DNA from: Porticoccaceae bacterium | Lineage (GTDB): Bacteria > Pseudomonadota > Gammaproteobacteria > Pseudomonadales > Porticoccaceae | Direction of reading: 5' to 3' | NCBI GenBank assembly: GCA_028822945.1 | Contig: JAPKCN010000043.1 | Location: forward strand, 1 to 11,007 | Length of the DNA stretch: 11,007 nucleotides | In this document: positions 1-8,400 of the stretch, in pieces | Position numbering within the stretch: position 1 is the first letter of the stretch | How the letters are laid out: the number at the start of each line of letters is the position of its first letter | Program-made: the position numbers and the translations under genes | Notes under the pieces: model-generated | The model's input: the letters and a program-made list of their open reading frames with translations, nothing else | The model's database searches: none | Told to the model about the DNA's origin: nothing

Positions 1-15
1 CAACGGAGTGCGTCG

Positions 16-87
16 ACTGTCAAAGACCGCAGGTGTCCGAGAGGGCTTAATGAATTTTTGGCAATAGCTATCGCCTGCGCAGATAGT
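16..87 (+). promoter_or_regulatory. L10 leader (ribosomal protein L10/L12 autoregulatory mRNA element)
   Basis: Structured leader of the rplJ-rplL mRNA. An outer stem pairs 16-21 (ACTGTC) with 82-87 (GATAGT, one G-U pair). An inner stem pairs 28-33 (CGCAGG) with 74-79 (CCTGCG). Between them on the 5' side lies the unpaired AAAGAC (22-27), the asymmetric internal loop expected of a kink-turn. Inside are a hairpin 35-46 with a GAGA (GNRA) tetraloop, the conserved-looking GCTTAAT at 45-51, and a weaker hairpin at 59-70. In the known family this RNA binds the L10(L7/L12)n complex and represses rplJ translation; the rplL start then follows by coupling. The pairing is seen directly and the function is from family knowledge. 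The 5' end of the transcript and its promoter are outside the window. Confidence 0.85.
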
Positions 88-185
88 GAACCCGGCACTT
101 GGCTGACTAGTCCTGCTGCCCTTCACTTTGGGGATTGTGGTCGGTTGGCTGCAATTTAAACATATGCCAAATATGGATTACATTT
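88..185 (+). other. rplJ 5' untranslated region downstream of the L10 leader
   Basis: This is a 98-base untranslated stretch between the L10-leader fold and the rplJ ATG. I see no convincing promoter or terminator. It holds two copies of TTGGCTG (99-105 and 145-151). A short hairpin pairs CATAT (161-165) with ATATG (171-175), and its loop GCCAA (166-170) is complementary to TTGGC in both repeats. The only Shine-Dalgarno-like bases before rplJ are a weak GGA at 175-177, which lie at the 3' edge of that hairpin. Involvement in controlling rplJ initiation is inference. Confidence 0.4.
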
Positions 186-716
186 ATGCCATTAAATCTC
201 GATGATAAAAAAGCTATCGTGGCTGAGGTACAGGCGACAGCAGAGGAATCGTTGTCGTTGGTAATTGCCGATGCTCGCGGCGTCGACGTCACCGATATGA
301 CGGCGTTGCGTGCTAAGGCGAGAGAGGAAAACGTGAAGGTGCGCGTGATTCGAAACACTCTCGCAAAACGCGCTTTCGCAGACACCGAATACGCATGTGT
401 CGACGATATATTAGTCGGTCCGTCGTTGTTTGCTTTTTCGATGGAGGATCCCGGTGCTGCCGCTAGGCTATTCAAAGATTTCGCGAAAAATAACGAAAAT
501 TTTACAGTGAAAGCACTGTCGGTAAGTGGGCAGCTTCTCGAAAGCACGCAAATCGACCTGCTTGCTAATCTGCCAACGCGCCACCAGGCGTTAGGTATGT
601 TGGCAGCAGTGACATTGGCCCCCATCACCAAATTGGTGCGCACGTTTAATGAAGTGCCAACCAAAGCGACCCGTGTAGTGGCAGCAATTCGCGACCAAAA
701 AGAGCAAGCGGCATAG
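186..716 (+). CDS. rplJ: 50S ribosomal protein L10
   Basis: 176-residue L10, the base of the L7/L12 stalk on the large subunit. Its N-terminal globular domain binds 23S rRNA near the GTPase-associated centre, and its C-terminal helix carries L7/L12 dimers. The family start MPLNLDDKKAIVAEV is visible, followed by VIADARGVDVTDMTALR and VRVIRNTLAKRAF in the rRNA-binding domain. The C-terminal helix ends in a typical VAAIRDQKEQAA tail. The same frame is open upstream to an ATG at 135, but homology begins at the ATG at 186, so I use that. The ribosome binding site is weak (GGA at 175-177, 8 bases from the ATG), which fits a gene repressed by its own product through the leader at 16-87. rplL follows after 39 bases. 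No anomaly seen. Confidence 0.97.
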   Translation: MPLNLDDKKAIVAEVQATAEESLSLVIADARGVDVTDMTALRAKAREENVKVRVIRNTLAKRAFADTEYACVDDILVGPSLFAFSMEDPGAAARLFKDFAKNNENFTVKALSVSGQLLESTQIDLLANLPTRHQALGMLAAVTLAPITKLVRTFNEVPTKATRVVAAIRDQKEQAA

Positions 717-741
717 CCGGCTGCTGTTAAATTAGACAATT

Positions 742-749
742 AAAGGAGG
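742..749 (+). promoter_or_regulatory. Strong Shine-Dalgarno of rplL
   Basis: AAAGGAGG lies 6 bases before the rplL ATG at 756 and follows an AT-rich stretch (727-744). It is far stronger than the rplJ site, which matches the need to make about four or more L7/L12 copies per L10 from the same mRNA. Confidence 0.85.
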
Positions 750-755
750 CCCATA

Positions 756-1133
756 ATGGCCCTATCACACGAAGATATTTTGAACGCAATTTCCGACATG
801 AGCGTCATGGACGTAGTCGCGCTAGTCAGTGCGATGGAAGAAAAGTTTGGTGTTTCTGCGCAGGCAGCAGTCGCTGTTGCTGCAGCGCCTGCAGCAGGTG
901 CCGAAGCCGCGGTTGAAGAGCAGACTGAGTTTGACGTAGTGTTAACCGCTACTGGCGACAAAAAGGTAAATGTAATTAAGGCAGTTCGCTCTATCACTGG
1001 TCTTGGATTGAAAGAGGCCAAGGGTATGGTCGACGGTGCTCCGTCAACCGTAAAGGAAGGCGCCTCCAAGGACGACGCTGAAGAGGCGAAGAAGCAGTTG
1101 GAAGAAGCTGGTGCAAGCGTCGAACTCAAATAG
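756..1133 (+). CDS. rplL: 50S ribosomal protein L7/L12
   Basis: 125-residue stalk protein that recruits and stimulates the translational GTPases (IF2, EF-Tu, EF-G, RF3). The N-terminal dimerisation and L10-binding domain occupies about residues 1-35 (MALSHEDILNAISDMSVMDV). A flexible Ala/Gly/Glu-rich hinge follows at about 36-55. The C-terminal domain (about 56-125) contains the GTPase-contact motif with KVNVIKAVRSITGLGLKEAK and the VDGAPSTVKEGASKDDAEEAKK helix-loop. Length and order are standard for the family. The start is fixed by the AAAGGAGG site 6 bases upstream. It forms a two-gene translational unit with rplJ and is followed by a hairpin cluster before rpoB. A conventional member with no unusual residue noticed. 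Confidence 0.98.
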   Translation: MALSHEDILNAISDMSVMDVVALVSAMEEKFGVSAQAAVAVAAAPAAGAEAAVEEQTEFDVVLTATGDKKVNVIKAVRSITGLGLKEAKGMVDGAPSTVKEGASKDDAEEAKKQLEEAGASVELK

Positions 1134-1158
1134 AGTATTTGATACTTGTTACCAAGCT

Positions 1159-1185
1159 GGGTTGGAGAGTTTTACTCTCCAACCC
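1159..1185 (+). terminator. rplL-rpoB attenuator-like hairpin (first of three)
   Basis: Perfect 12-bp inverted repeat: GGGTTGGAGAGT (1159-1170), loop TTT, ACTCTCCAACCC (1174-1185). It begins 25 bases after the rplL stop. There is no T-run directly after the stem (ACTGTCGCTTTT follows), so it is unlikely to stop polymerase completely. In E. coli a partial terminator at the same place lowers rpoBC transcription relative to rplJL; this hairpin is the likely counterpart, or an RNA processing or stability element. The stem is seen and the role is inferred. Confidence 0.6.
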
Positions 1186-1186
1186 A

Positions 1187-1205
1187 CTGTCGCTTTTAGC
1201 GGCAG
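1187..1205 (+). repeat. Second hairpin in the rplL-rpoB gap
   Basis: CTGTCGCT (1187-1194), loop TTT, AGCGGCAG (1198-1205): 8 bp with one G-U pair, starting one base after the first hairpin ends, so the two helices could stack coaxially. No T-run follows. It may extend the attenuator or form part of a processing site. Confidence 0.5.
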
Positions 1206-1209
1206 ACAT

Positions 1210-1232
1210 AACCTGAGAATAGTCGTCAGGTT
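1210..1232 (+). repeat. Third hairpin in the rplL-rpoB gap
   Basis: AACCTGA (1210-1216) pairs with TCAGGTT (1226-1232) around a 9-base loop. It ends 25 bases before the rpoB ribosome binding site (GAGGA at 1258-1262, 6 bases from the ATG). This 7-bp stem is weaker than the first two and has no T-run. Function is unknown. Confidence 0.4.
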
Positions 1233-1268
1233 GATAGTCCCCCAATAAGATAATCTCGAGGAATACAG

Positions 1269-4200
1269 ATGGCATACTCCTTCACTGAGAAGAAACGAAT
1301 CCGTAAAAACTTTGGTAAGCTGCCGAGTGTGATGGATTTACCCTATTTGTTGGCAATTCAGCTCGATTCTTATAAAAATTTCACGCAAGTGGGTGTGGCT
1401 GTCGGCGATCGACAGAACACTGGTTTGCACGCGGCCTTAAACTCTATTTTCCCAATTGTCGGCTATGCCGGCTACGCTGCGCTTGAGTATGTCGATTATG
1501 TTTTAGGTAGGCCTGCATTCGATGTAGACGAGTGTAAACTGCGCGGTGTTACTTACTCGGTTCCGTTGCGAGTGCGTGTCAGATTGGTTATTTACGACAA
1601 AGAATCGACGAATAAAGCCATTAAGGATATCAAAGAGCAAGAAGTTTACCTCGGAGAGATTCCGTTGATGACCGATAATGGTACATTTATCATTAATGGT
1701 ACGGAGCGTGTCATTGTGTCGCAGTTGCACCGCTCTCCTGGCGTGATTTTTGATCATGATAAAGGTAAGACGCATTCATCTGGGAAGTTATTATATACCG
1801 CACGGGTTATTCCATACCGCGGCTCCTGGTTAGACTTCGAGTTTGACCCAAAAGACTTGTTATATGTGCGTATTGACCGGCGGCGTAAGCTACCAGCGAC
1901 GATTCTGCTGCGTGCACTTGGGTATTCAAGCGAAGAGATTCTTGCGACTTTCTTTGATTCTAGCGTGTTTAACTATAAGAACAACACGTTTTCCTTAGAC
2001 CTCGATCCCGAGCGGTTACGCGGCGAAATAGCGGTTTTTGATATTAAAGACAACAGTGGAGAAGTAGTGGTTCAAAAGGGCCGCCGAATTACTGCGCGGC
2101 ATATCCGCCAGCTGGAAAAGGACAAAGTGGCGACGCTTGAGGTCCCTGAAGAATATCTCTTGGGCAGGGCGTTAGCGAGCGATATAGCCGATCCTAAAAC
2201 CGGCGAGTTACTGTTCGAATGCAACAGCGAGATCACCGCTGAAATATTACAGTCTTTGATTGACGCAGGTATAAAGAAAATCGAGACTCTGTATACCAAC
2301 GATCTTGATTGTGGGCCTTTTATATCTGATACCCTGCGAGCCGATCCTTCACGCACCCAATTGGAGGCATTAGTTGAGATTTATCGAATGATGCGTCCAG
2401 GTGAGCCGCCGACAAAAGAGTCTGCTGAAAATCTGTTTTACAACCTATTTTTTAATATCGAGCGCTACGACCTGTCTTCAGTTGGTCGCATGAAGTTCAA
2501 TCGGCGTCTCGGTCGCGACGCGGAGCAGGGCGCAGGTGTACTCTATGATCAACGCTACTTCTCGATGCAGAAGACCGATGAAGCCAAGGAGTTTTTAGAG
2601 CAGTTCACTGATAGCACAGACATCGCCGATGTGATGAAAATGCTGATCAATATCCGAAACGGTAAGGGCACCGTCGATGATATTGACCATTTAGGTAACC
2701 GTCGTATTCGATCGGTGGGCGAGATGGCTGAAAATCAATTCAGGGTCGGTTTGGTACGCGTCGAGCGCGCCGTGAAAGAGCGTCTTGGCGTTGCTGAGTC
2801 GGAGGGTTTGATGCCTCAGGATCTGGTAAACGCAAAGCCCGTGGCAGCCGCCATGAAGGAATTTTTTGGTTCCAGTCAACTGTCCCAGTTTATGGATCAA
2901 AACAACCCACTGTCTGAAATTACCCACAAGCGCCGTGTTTCAGCACTAGGTCCCGGTGGTTTAACCCGAGAGCGAGCAGGTTTTGAAGTGCGCGACGTAC
3001 ACCCCACCCATTATGGCCGTGTGTGTCCGATCGAGACTCCGGAGGGGCCAAACATCGGTTTGATTAACTCGCTCGCAACGTACGCGCGCACCAACAGTTA
3101 TGGATTCATCGAGACGCCCTATCGCAAAGTTATTGACCACAAAGTCAGCGACGAGATCGAATATCTGTCGGCGATCAATGAGGCTCAGTACGTCATTGCG
3201 CAGGCATCTTCGAAGCTTGGTGCGGACAACAAATTTGTTGAAGATCTTGTCACAGTGCGCCACCAAAACGAGTTTACTGTCAAATCTCCCGAAGAAGTCG
3301 ATTACATGGATGTCTCACCCCATCAAGTGGTTTCTGTTGCCGCTTCGCTGATTCCATTCCTCGAGCACGACGATGCCAACCGCGCACTCATGGGCTCGAA
3401 CATGCAGCGTCAAGCGGTACCGACGCTCAAAGCTGAGGCGCCGCTAGTCGGCACTGGAATTGAGCGCACTGTGGCGAGTGATTCCGGCGTTTGCAAGGTG
3501 GCATTGCGTGGTGGTGTTATCGAGAGTGTCGACGCGGGACGCATCGTGGTGAGAGTCAATGACGACGAAATAGCCGCCGGCGAAGCCGGAGTAGACATCT
3601 ATAACTTAACCAAATATACCCGCTCGAATCAGAATACCTGCATCAATCAGCGACCCATAGTGGTGCATGGTGATCTTATTGCCCGCGGCGATGTTCTGGC
3701 CGATGGGCCCTCTGTTGACCTTGGCGAATTAGCGCTTGGGCAAAATATGCGTATCGCCTTTATGCCTTGGAATGGGTACAATTTTGAGGATTCCATTTTG
3801 ATTTCCGAGCGAGTCGTGCAGGAGGATCGCTTCACTACGATTCACATCCAAGAACTGACCTGCGTCGCTCGAGATACCAAGCTGGGATCGGAAGATATTA
3901 CCGCCGATATTCCAAATGTTGGTGAAGTGGCCCTAGCTCGTCTCGATGAGTCAGGCATCGTGCACATTGGAGCTGAAGTGGCCGCCGGAGATATATTGGT
4001 TGGTAAGGTTACGCCCAAAGGTGAGACCCAGTTGACGCCTGAAGAGAAGCTCCTGCGTGCAATTTTTGGCGAGAAAGCGTCCGATGTCAAAGATACCTCG
4101 TTGCGGGTACCCACTAGCACCAAGGGAACTGTGATCGATGTACAGGTATTTACGCGGGACGGATTGGATAAAGACCAGCGCTCTATCGACATAGAAAATG

Positions 4201-5411
4201 CCGAGCTCAAGCAGTTTCGTAAGGACCTCAATGACGAGTATCGAATTGTTGAGAATGCCACTTTGGGTCGTTTGTTTGCCTCGATTGACGGCGCGATAGT
4301 CGTCAAGGCGCGCGGTCTTGGGCGAGGCGATGCACTGAGTGGAGCTGTGGTCGCCGATTATGTGACGTCCGATTGGTTTGATATGCGCTTGGAAAAGGCT
4401 GAGTTGAATGAGCAAGTTGCATCTGCTCAAGCGCAACTCGACGAGCGACGCGAGCTCCTTGATGAACGATTTGATGAGAAAAAACGCAAATTGCAAAGCG
4501 GCGATGATCTAGCCCCGGGCGTATTGAAAACCGTCAAGGTCTATCTAGCCGTGCGTAGGCGCATTCAACCTGGCGATAAAATGGCCGGTCGCCACGGCAA
4601 TAAAGGTGTTATTTCAGTCATAAAGCCGGTTGAAGACATGCCTTATGACGAGGATGGCGTGCCGGTAGATATCGTTCTCAACCCGCTTGGCGTGCCGTCG
4701 CGAATGAATGTTGGTCAGATACTCGAAACGCACATGGGCATGGCTGCCAAAGGTCTTGGTGATAAGATCAATGGTATGCTGGAAGCTCAGGCCAAGGTTG
4801 CTGAGATACGCGGTTTTCTGCAGCAGGTCTACGACGTCGGTGATACCGTCTACGGTGTGGATCTGGCTGAACTCACCGATGCGGAAGTTGTCGAACTCGC
4901 CTCTAACCTACGCCACGGTGTGCCGATTGCGACACCGGTATTTGATGGCGCAAGTGAGGTCGAGTTGAAAGAACTACTCAAGCTGGCAGATCTGTCGGAA
5001 ACTGGACAACGCAACCTGTTTGACGGCCGTTCCGGCGATAAGTTCGACCGTCCGGTGACTGTAGGGTATATGTATGTGCTCAAACTTAACCACTTGGTGG
5101 ATGATAAGATGCACGCTCGTTCTACTGGGTCATACAGTTTGGTGACGCAGCAACCCCTCGGAGGCAAAGCGCAGTTTGGCGGTCAGCGCTTTGGCGAGAT
5201 GGAGGTTTGGGCGCTGGAGGCCTATGGAGCGGCATACACCTTGCAGGAAATGCTGACTGTTAAATCCGATGACGTCGCAGGCCGAACCAAGATGTACAAA
5301 AACATTGTCGATGGCGATCATCGCATGGAGCCTGGTATGCCGGAGTCGTTCAACGTTCTGGTCAAAGAAATACGCTCTCTGGGTATCAATATCGAGTTGG
5401 AACACGAATAG
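1269..5411 (+). CDS. rpoB: DNA-directed RNA polymerase subunit beta
   Basis: 1380-residue beta subunit, about 38 longer than E. coli RpoB (1342 from memory). With beta' it forms the catalytic cleft and holds the RNA-DNA hybrid and incoming NTP. Visible landmarks are MAYSFTEKKRIRKNFGKLP at the N-terminus, the protrusion/lobe with YRGSWLDFEFDPKD, the rifampicin-pocket cluster (residues about 534-561), and KMAGRHGNKG with K1104 and K1112, equivalent to E. coli K1065 and K1073. The highly conserved GEMEVWALEAYGAA clamp-contacting end lies at about 1309. The rif positions are wild-type (D543, H553, S558 for E. coli D516, H526, S531), so rifampicin sensitivity is predicted. Odd point: an extra segment of about 22 residues at 426-450 relative to E. 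coli. The GAGGA site 6 bases upstream supports the start. rpoC follows after 64 bases. Confidence 0.99.
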   Translation: MAYSFTEKKRIRKNFGKLPSVMDLPYLLAIQLDSYKNFTQVGVAVGDRQNTGLHAALNSIFPIVGYAGYAALEYVDYVLGRPAFDVDECKLRGVTYSVPLRVRVRLVIYDKESTNKAIKDIKEQEVYLGEIPLMTDNGTFIINGTERVIVSQLHRSPGVIFDHDKGKTHSSGKLLYTARVIPYRGSWLDFEFDPKDLLYVRIDRRRKLPATILLRALGYSSEEILATFFDSSVFNYKNNTFSLDLDPERLRGEIAVFDIKDNSGEVVVQKGRRITARHIRQLEKDKVATLEVPEEYLLGRALASDIADPKTGELLFECNSEITAEILQSLIDAGIKKIETLYTNDLDCGPFISDTLRADPSRTQLEALVEIYRMMRPGEPPTKESAENLFYNLFFNIERYDLSSVGRMKFNRRLGRDAEQGAGVLYDQRYFSMQKTDEAKEFLEQFTDSTDIADVMKMLINIRNGKGTVDDIDHLGNRRIRSVGEMAENQFRVGLVRVERAVKERLGVAESEGLMPQDLVNAKPVAAAMKEFFGSSQLSQFMDQNNPLSEITHKRRVSALGPGGLTRERAGFEVRDVHPTHYGRVCPIETPEGPNIGLINSLATYARTNSYGFIETPYRKVIDHKVSDEIEYLSAINEAQYVIAQASSKLGADNKFVEDLVTVRHQNEFTVKSPEEVDYMDVSPHQVVSVAASLIPFLEHDDANRALMGSNMQRQAVPTLKAEAPLVGTGIERTVASDSGVCKVALRGGVIESVDAGRIVVRVNDDEIAAGEAGVDIYNLTKYTRSNQNTCINQRPIVVHGDLIARGDVLADGPSVDLGELALGQNMRIAFMPWNGYNFEDSILISERVVQEDRFTTIHIQELTCVARDTKLGSEDITADIPNVGEVALARLDESGIVHIGAEVAAGDILVGKVTPKGETQLTPEEKLLRAIFGEKASDVKDTSLRVPTSTKGTVIDVQVFTRDGLDKDQRSIDIENAELKQFRKDLNDEYRIVENATLGRLFASIDGAIVVKARGLGRGDALSGAVVADYVTSDWFDMRLEKAELNEQVASAQAQLDERRELLDERFDEKKRKLQSGDDLAPGVLKTVKVYLAVRRRIQPGDKMAGRHGNKGVISVIKPVEDMPYDEDGVPVDIVLNPLGVPSRMNVGQILETHMGMAAKGLGDKINGMLEAQAKVAEIRGFLQQVYDVGDTVYGVDLAELTDAEVVELASNLRHGVPIATPVFDGASEVELKELLKLADLSETGQRNLFDGRSGDKFDRPVTVGYMYVLKLNHLVDDKMHARSTGSYSLVTQQPLGGKAQFGGQRFGEMEVWALEAYGAAYTLQEMLTVKSDDVAGRTKMYKNIVDGDHRMEPGMPESFNVLVKEIRSLGINIELEHE

Positions 5412-5430
5412 CGAGCACACTGGCAGTAGG

Positions 5431-5442
5431 GGCGGCAACGCC
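5431..5442 (+). repeat. Small GNRA hairpin between rpoB and rpoC
   Basis: GGCG (5431-5434), GCAA tetraloop, CGCC (5439-5442): a 4-bp stem capped by a stable GNRA loop in the 64-base rpoB-rpoC gap. There is no T-run, so it is not a terminator. It is short and could be chance, or could affect stability or translation of rpoC. Confidence 0.3.
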
Positions 5443-5475
5443 GTCCGTGTCCATTAAGCAACTGGAGGAAGAGTC

Positions 5476-8400
5476 TTGAAAGACTTAGTCAATCTACTGA
5501 AGCAGCAAGATCAAAATAGCGATTTTGATAATCTTCGCATTAGCCTGGCGTCGCCTGAAATGATCCGTTCTTGGTCATTTGGCGAGGTTAAAAAACCTGA
5601 AACTATAAACTACCGCACTTTTAAACCCGAGCGTGAAGGCCTTTTTTGTGCCAAGATTTTTGGCCCAGTAAAGGACTATGAGTGCCTATGCGGGAAATAT
5701 AAACGCATGAAGCACCGCGGCATAGTCTGCGAGAAGTGTGGTGTAGAAGTTACACTAACCAAGGTACGTCGCGAGCGCATGGGTCACATTGAACTGGCCT
5801 GCCCAGTGGCGCATATTTGGTTTTTGAAGTCGCTGCCATCGCGGATTGGATTAATGCTTGATATGACACTGCGCGAGATCGAGCGAGTATTATATTTTGA
5901 GTCCTTCGTGGTCACTGAACCGGGGTTGACGGCGCTCGAAAAGGGTCAGTTATTGACCGATGAAGAATATTTTGAAGCGCTCGAAGAATTTGGCGACGAA
6001 TTTGTTGCCATGATGGGTGCCGAGGCGATTCAATCGTTACTCAGAGAGATCAATTTAGACGACGAAATTGCCAATATTCGGGAGGAGATCCCAAACACGC
6101 GCTCTGAGACAAAGATTAAGAAAATTTCCAAACGTCTCAAACTGCTCGAAGCCTTTCATGGTTCGGGTAACAAGCCCGAATGGATGATCTTAAAGTCTCT
6201 GCCAGTTTTGCCGCCAGACCTGCGCCCGCTCGTACCGTTGGATGGAGGCCGTTTTGCGACTTCGGATCTGAACGATTTATACCGCCGAGTGATCAACCGC
6301 AACAACCGTTTAAAGCGATTGCTCGAACTGAGCGCGCCTGACATTATCGTGCGCAATGAAAAGCGTATGCTTCAGGAGTCAGTTGACGCACTACTCGATA
6401 ATGGCCGTCGTGGTCGTGCAATTACCGGATCCAATAAGCGTCCGCTCAAGTCGCTAGCCGACATGATTAAGGGTAAACAGGGGCGTTTCCGTCAGAACCT
6501 TCTGGGTAAGCGCGTCGATTATTCTGGTCGCTCCGTGATCGTGGTAGGTCCGACCCTGCGCTTGCATCAATGCGGTTTGCCAAAGCGCATGGCGTTGGAG
6601 CTGTTCAAGCCATTTATCTTTAGCAAGTTAGAATTACGCGGTTTGGCAACCACCATCAAAGCTGCCAAAAAGATGGTTGAGCGCGAGGAGTCGGTGGTTT
6701 GGGATATTCTCGACGATGTAATTCGCGAGCACCCAGTTCTTCTCAATCGCGCGCCGACACTCCACCGGCTCGGTATTCAAGCGTTTGAGCCGGTTCTAAT
6801 CGAAGGCAAAGCGATTAATCTTCACCCTCTAGTGTGTGCGGCGTATAACGCCGACTTCGACGGAGACCAGATGGCGGTGCATGTGCCGTTGACTATTGAA
6901 GCGCAAATGGAAGCGCGCGCCTTGATGATGTCGACTAACAATATTCTTTCACCAGCATCGGGCGAGCCAATTATCGTGCCATCGCAGGATGTGGTTCTGG
7001 GGCTCTACTACATGACCCGTGACCGTGTTAATGCACGTGGTGAAGGTATGGTTTTCAGCGATGTCAGAGAGGTTTCGCGCGCGTACTATTCAAACACTGT
7101 CGATCTCCAAGCGAGGATTAAGCTGCGCATCAAGGAAGTTCTCTATGACGAAGTCACTGCCGAGCGTTCTGAAGATCGACGAATTGCAGACACTACCGTG
7201 GGCAGGGCGCTACTATGGGATATAGCCCCAGAGGGCGTGCCCTTTAGTTTGGTCAACAAGCCGATGGTAAAAAAGGCTATATCCTTAGTGATCAATGAAT
7301 GTTATCGCCGAGTGGGTCTCAAGGAGACGGTAATATTTGCTGACCAGTTAATGTATACCGGATTCGACTTTTCGACTCGCTCCGGTGCTTCGATTGGCGT
7401 CAACGACTTTGTTATCCCCGACGATAAGCATGAGATTATTGGCGCTGCCGACGATCAGGTGCGCGAAATCGAGGCGCAATTCGCCTCGGGGTTGGTGACC
7501 CAGGGAGAGAAGTATAATAAGGTAATTGACATTTGGTCTCAGGCAAATGATCGGGTCGCCAAGTCGATGATGAAAGGCATTAGCACCGAGATGGTCATCA
7601 ACCGCGACGGCGAAGAGGAACAACAGGCTTCGTTTAATTCGGTATTTATTATGGCCGACTCAGGGGCTCGCGGTTCACCCGCGCAGATACGTCAGCTGGC
7701 CGGCATGCGTGGTCTGATGGCGCGTCCCGATGGCTCGATTATCGAGACCCCAATCACAGCGAATTTCCGCGAGGGTCTGAACGTACTACAATACTTTATT
7801 TCAACTCACGGAGCACGCAAAGGTCTTGCCGATACCGCACTGAAAACCGCCAACTCAGGGTATCTCACACGTCGATTAGTAGACGTTGCTCAGGACGTGG
7901 TAGTCACTGAGGTCGATTGCGGTACCACGGGGGGTCTATTGATGACGCCGGTGATCGAGGGCGGAGATATCATTGAGTCGCTAGGCGACCGAATCTTGGG
8001 ACGCGTTGTAGCTCTCGACGTTAACAAACCGGGAAGCGAAGAGATTGCCGTGCCAGCCGGAACTATGATCGACGAACAGTGGGTTAAACGCATTGAGGTT
8101 CTTGGTGTTGACGAAGTCACCGTGCGCTCGCCGATCACTTGTGAAGTGCGCCACGGCATTTGTTCTAGCTGTTATGGGCGTGATTTGGCCCGTGGCCATC
8201 GCGTCAACCAAGGCGAGGCAGTTGGTGTTATCGCCGCGCAGTCGATTGGAGAGCCCGGCACCCAGCTGACGATGCGGACATTTCACATTGGTGGTGCCGC
8301 TTCTCGAGCATCGGCCGTCGACAATGTCAAGGTCAAGCAGGGCGGCGTCGTTCGTTTGATCAACTTAAAAACAGTTGAGAACAAAGCCGGTAATTTGGTC

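Noticed and set aside
135..185. Upstream extension of rplJ to an ATG at 135
   Set aside because: The extra 17 residues are not L10-like; family homology starts at the ATG at 186, and the extension overlaps the untranslated leader.
107..739. 210-residue minus-strand reading frame opposite rplJ
   Set aside because: It lies almost exactly opposite a certain L10 gene, has no recognisable domain, and covers the L10 leader and rplJ ribosome site; a shadow frame.
740..1129. 129-residue minus-strand frame opposite rplL
   Set aside because: Ala/Ser/Thr-rich product arises from the complement of the Ala/Glu-rich L7/L12 gene; no family resemblance and no own ribosome site recognised.
3842..4496. Two overlapping long minus-strand frames (154 and 181 residues) inside rpoB
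   Set aside because: Both are antisense to well-conserved RpoB coding sequence and low in plausible protein features; shadows.
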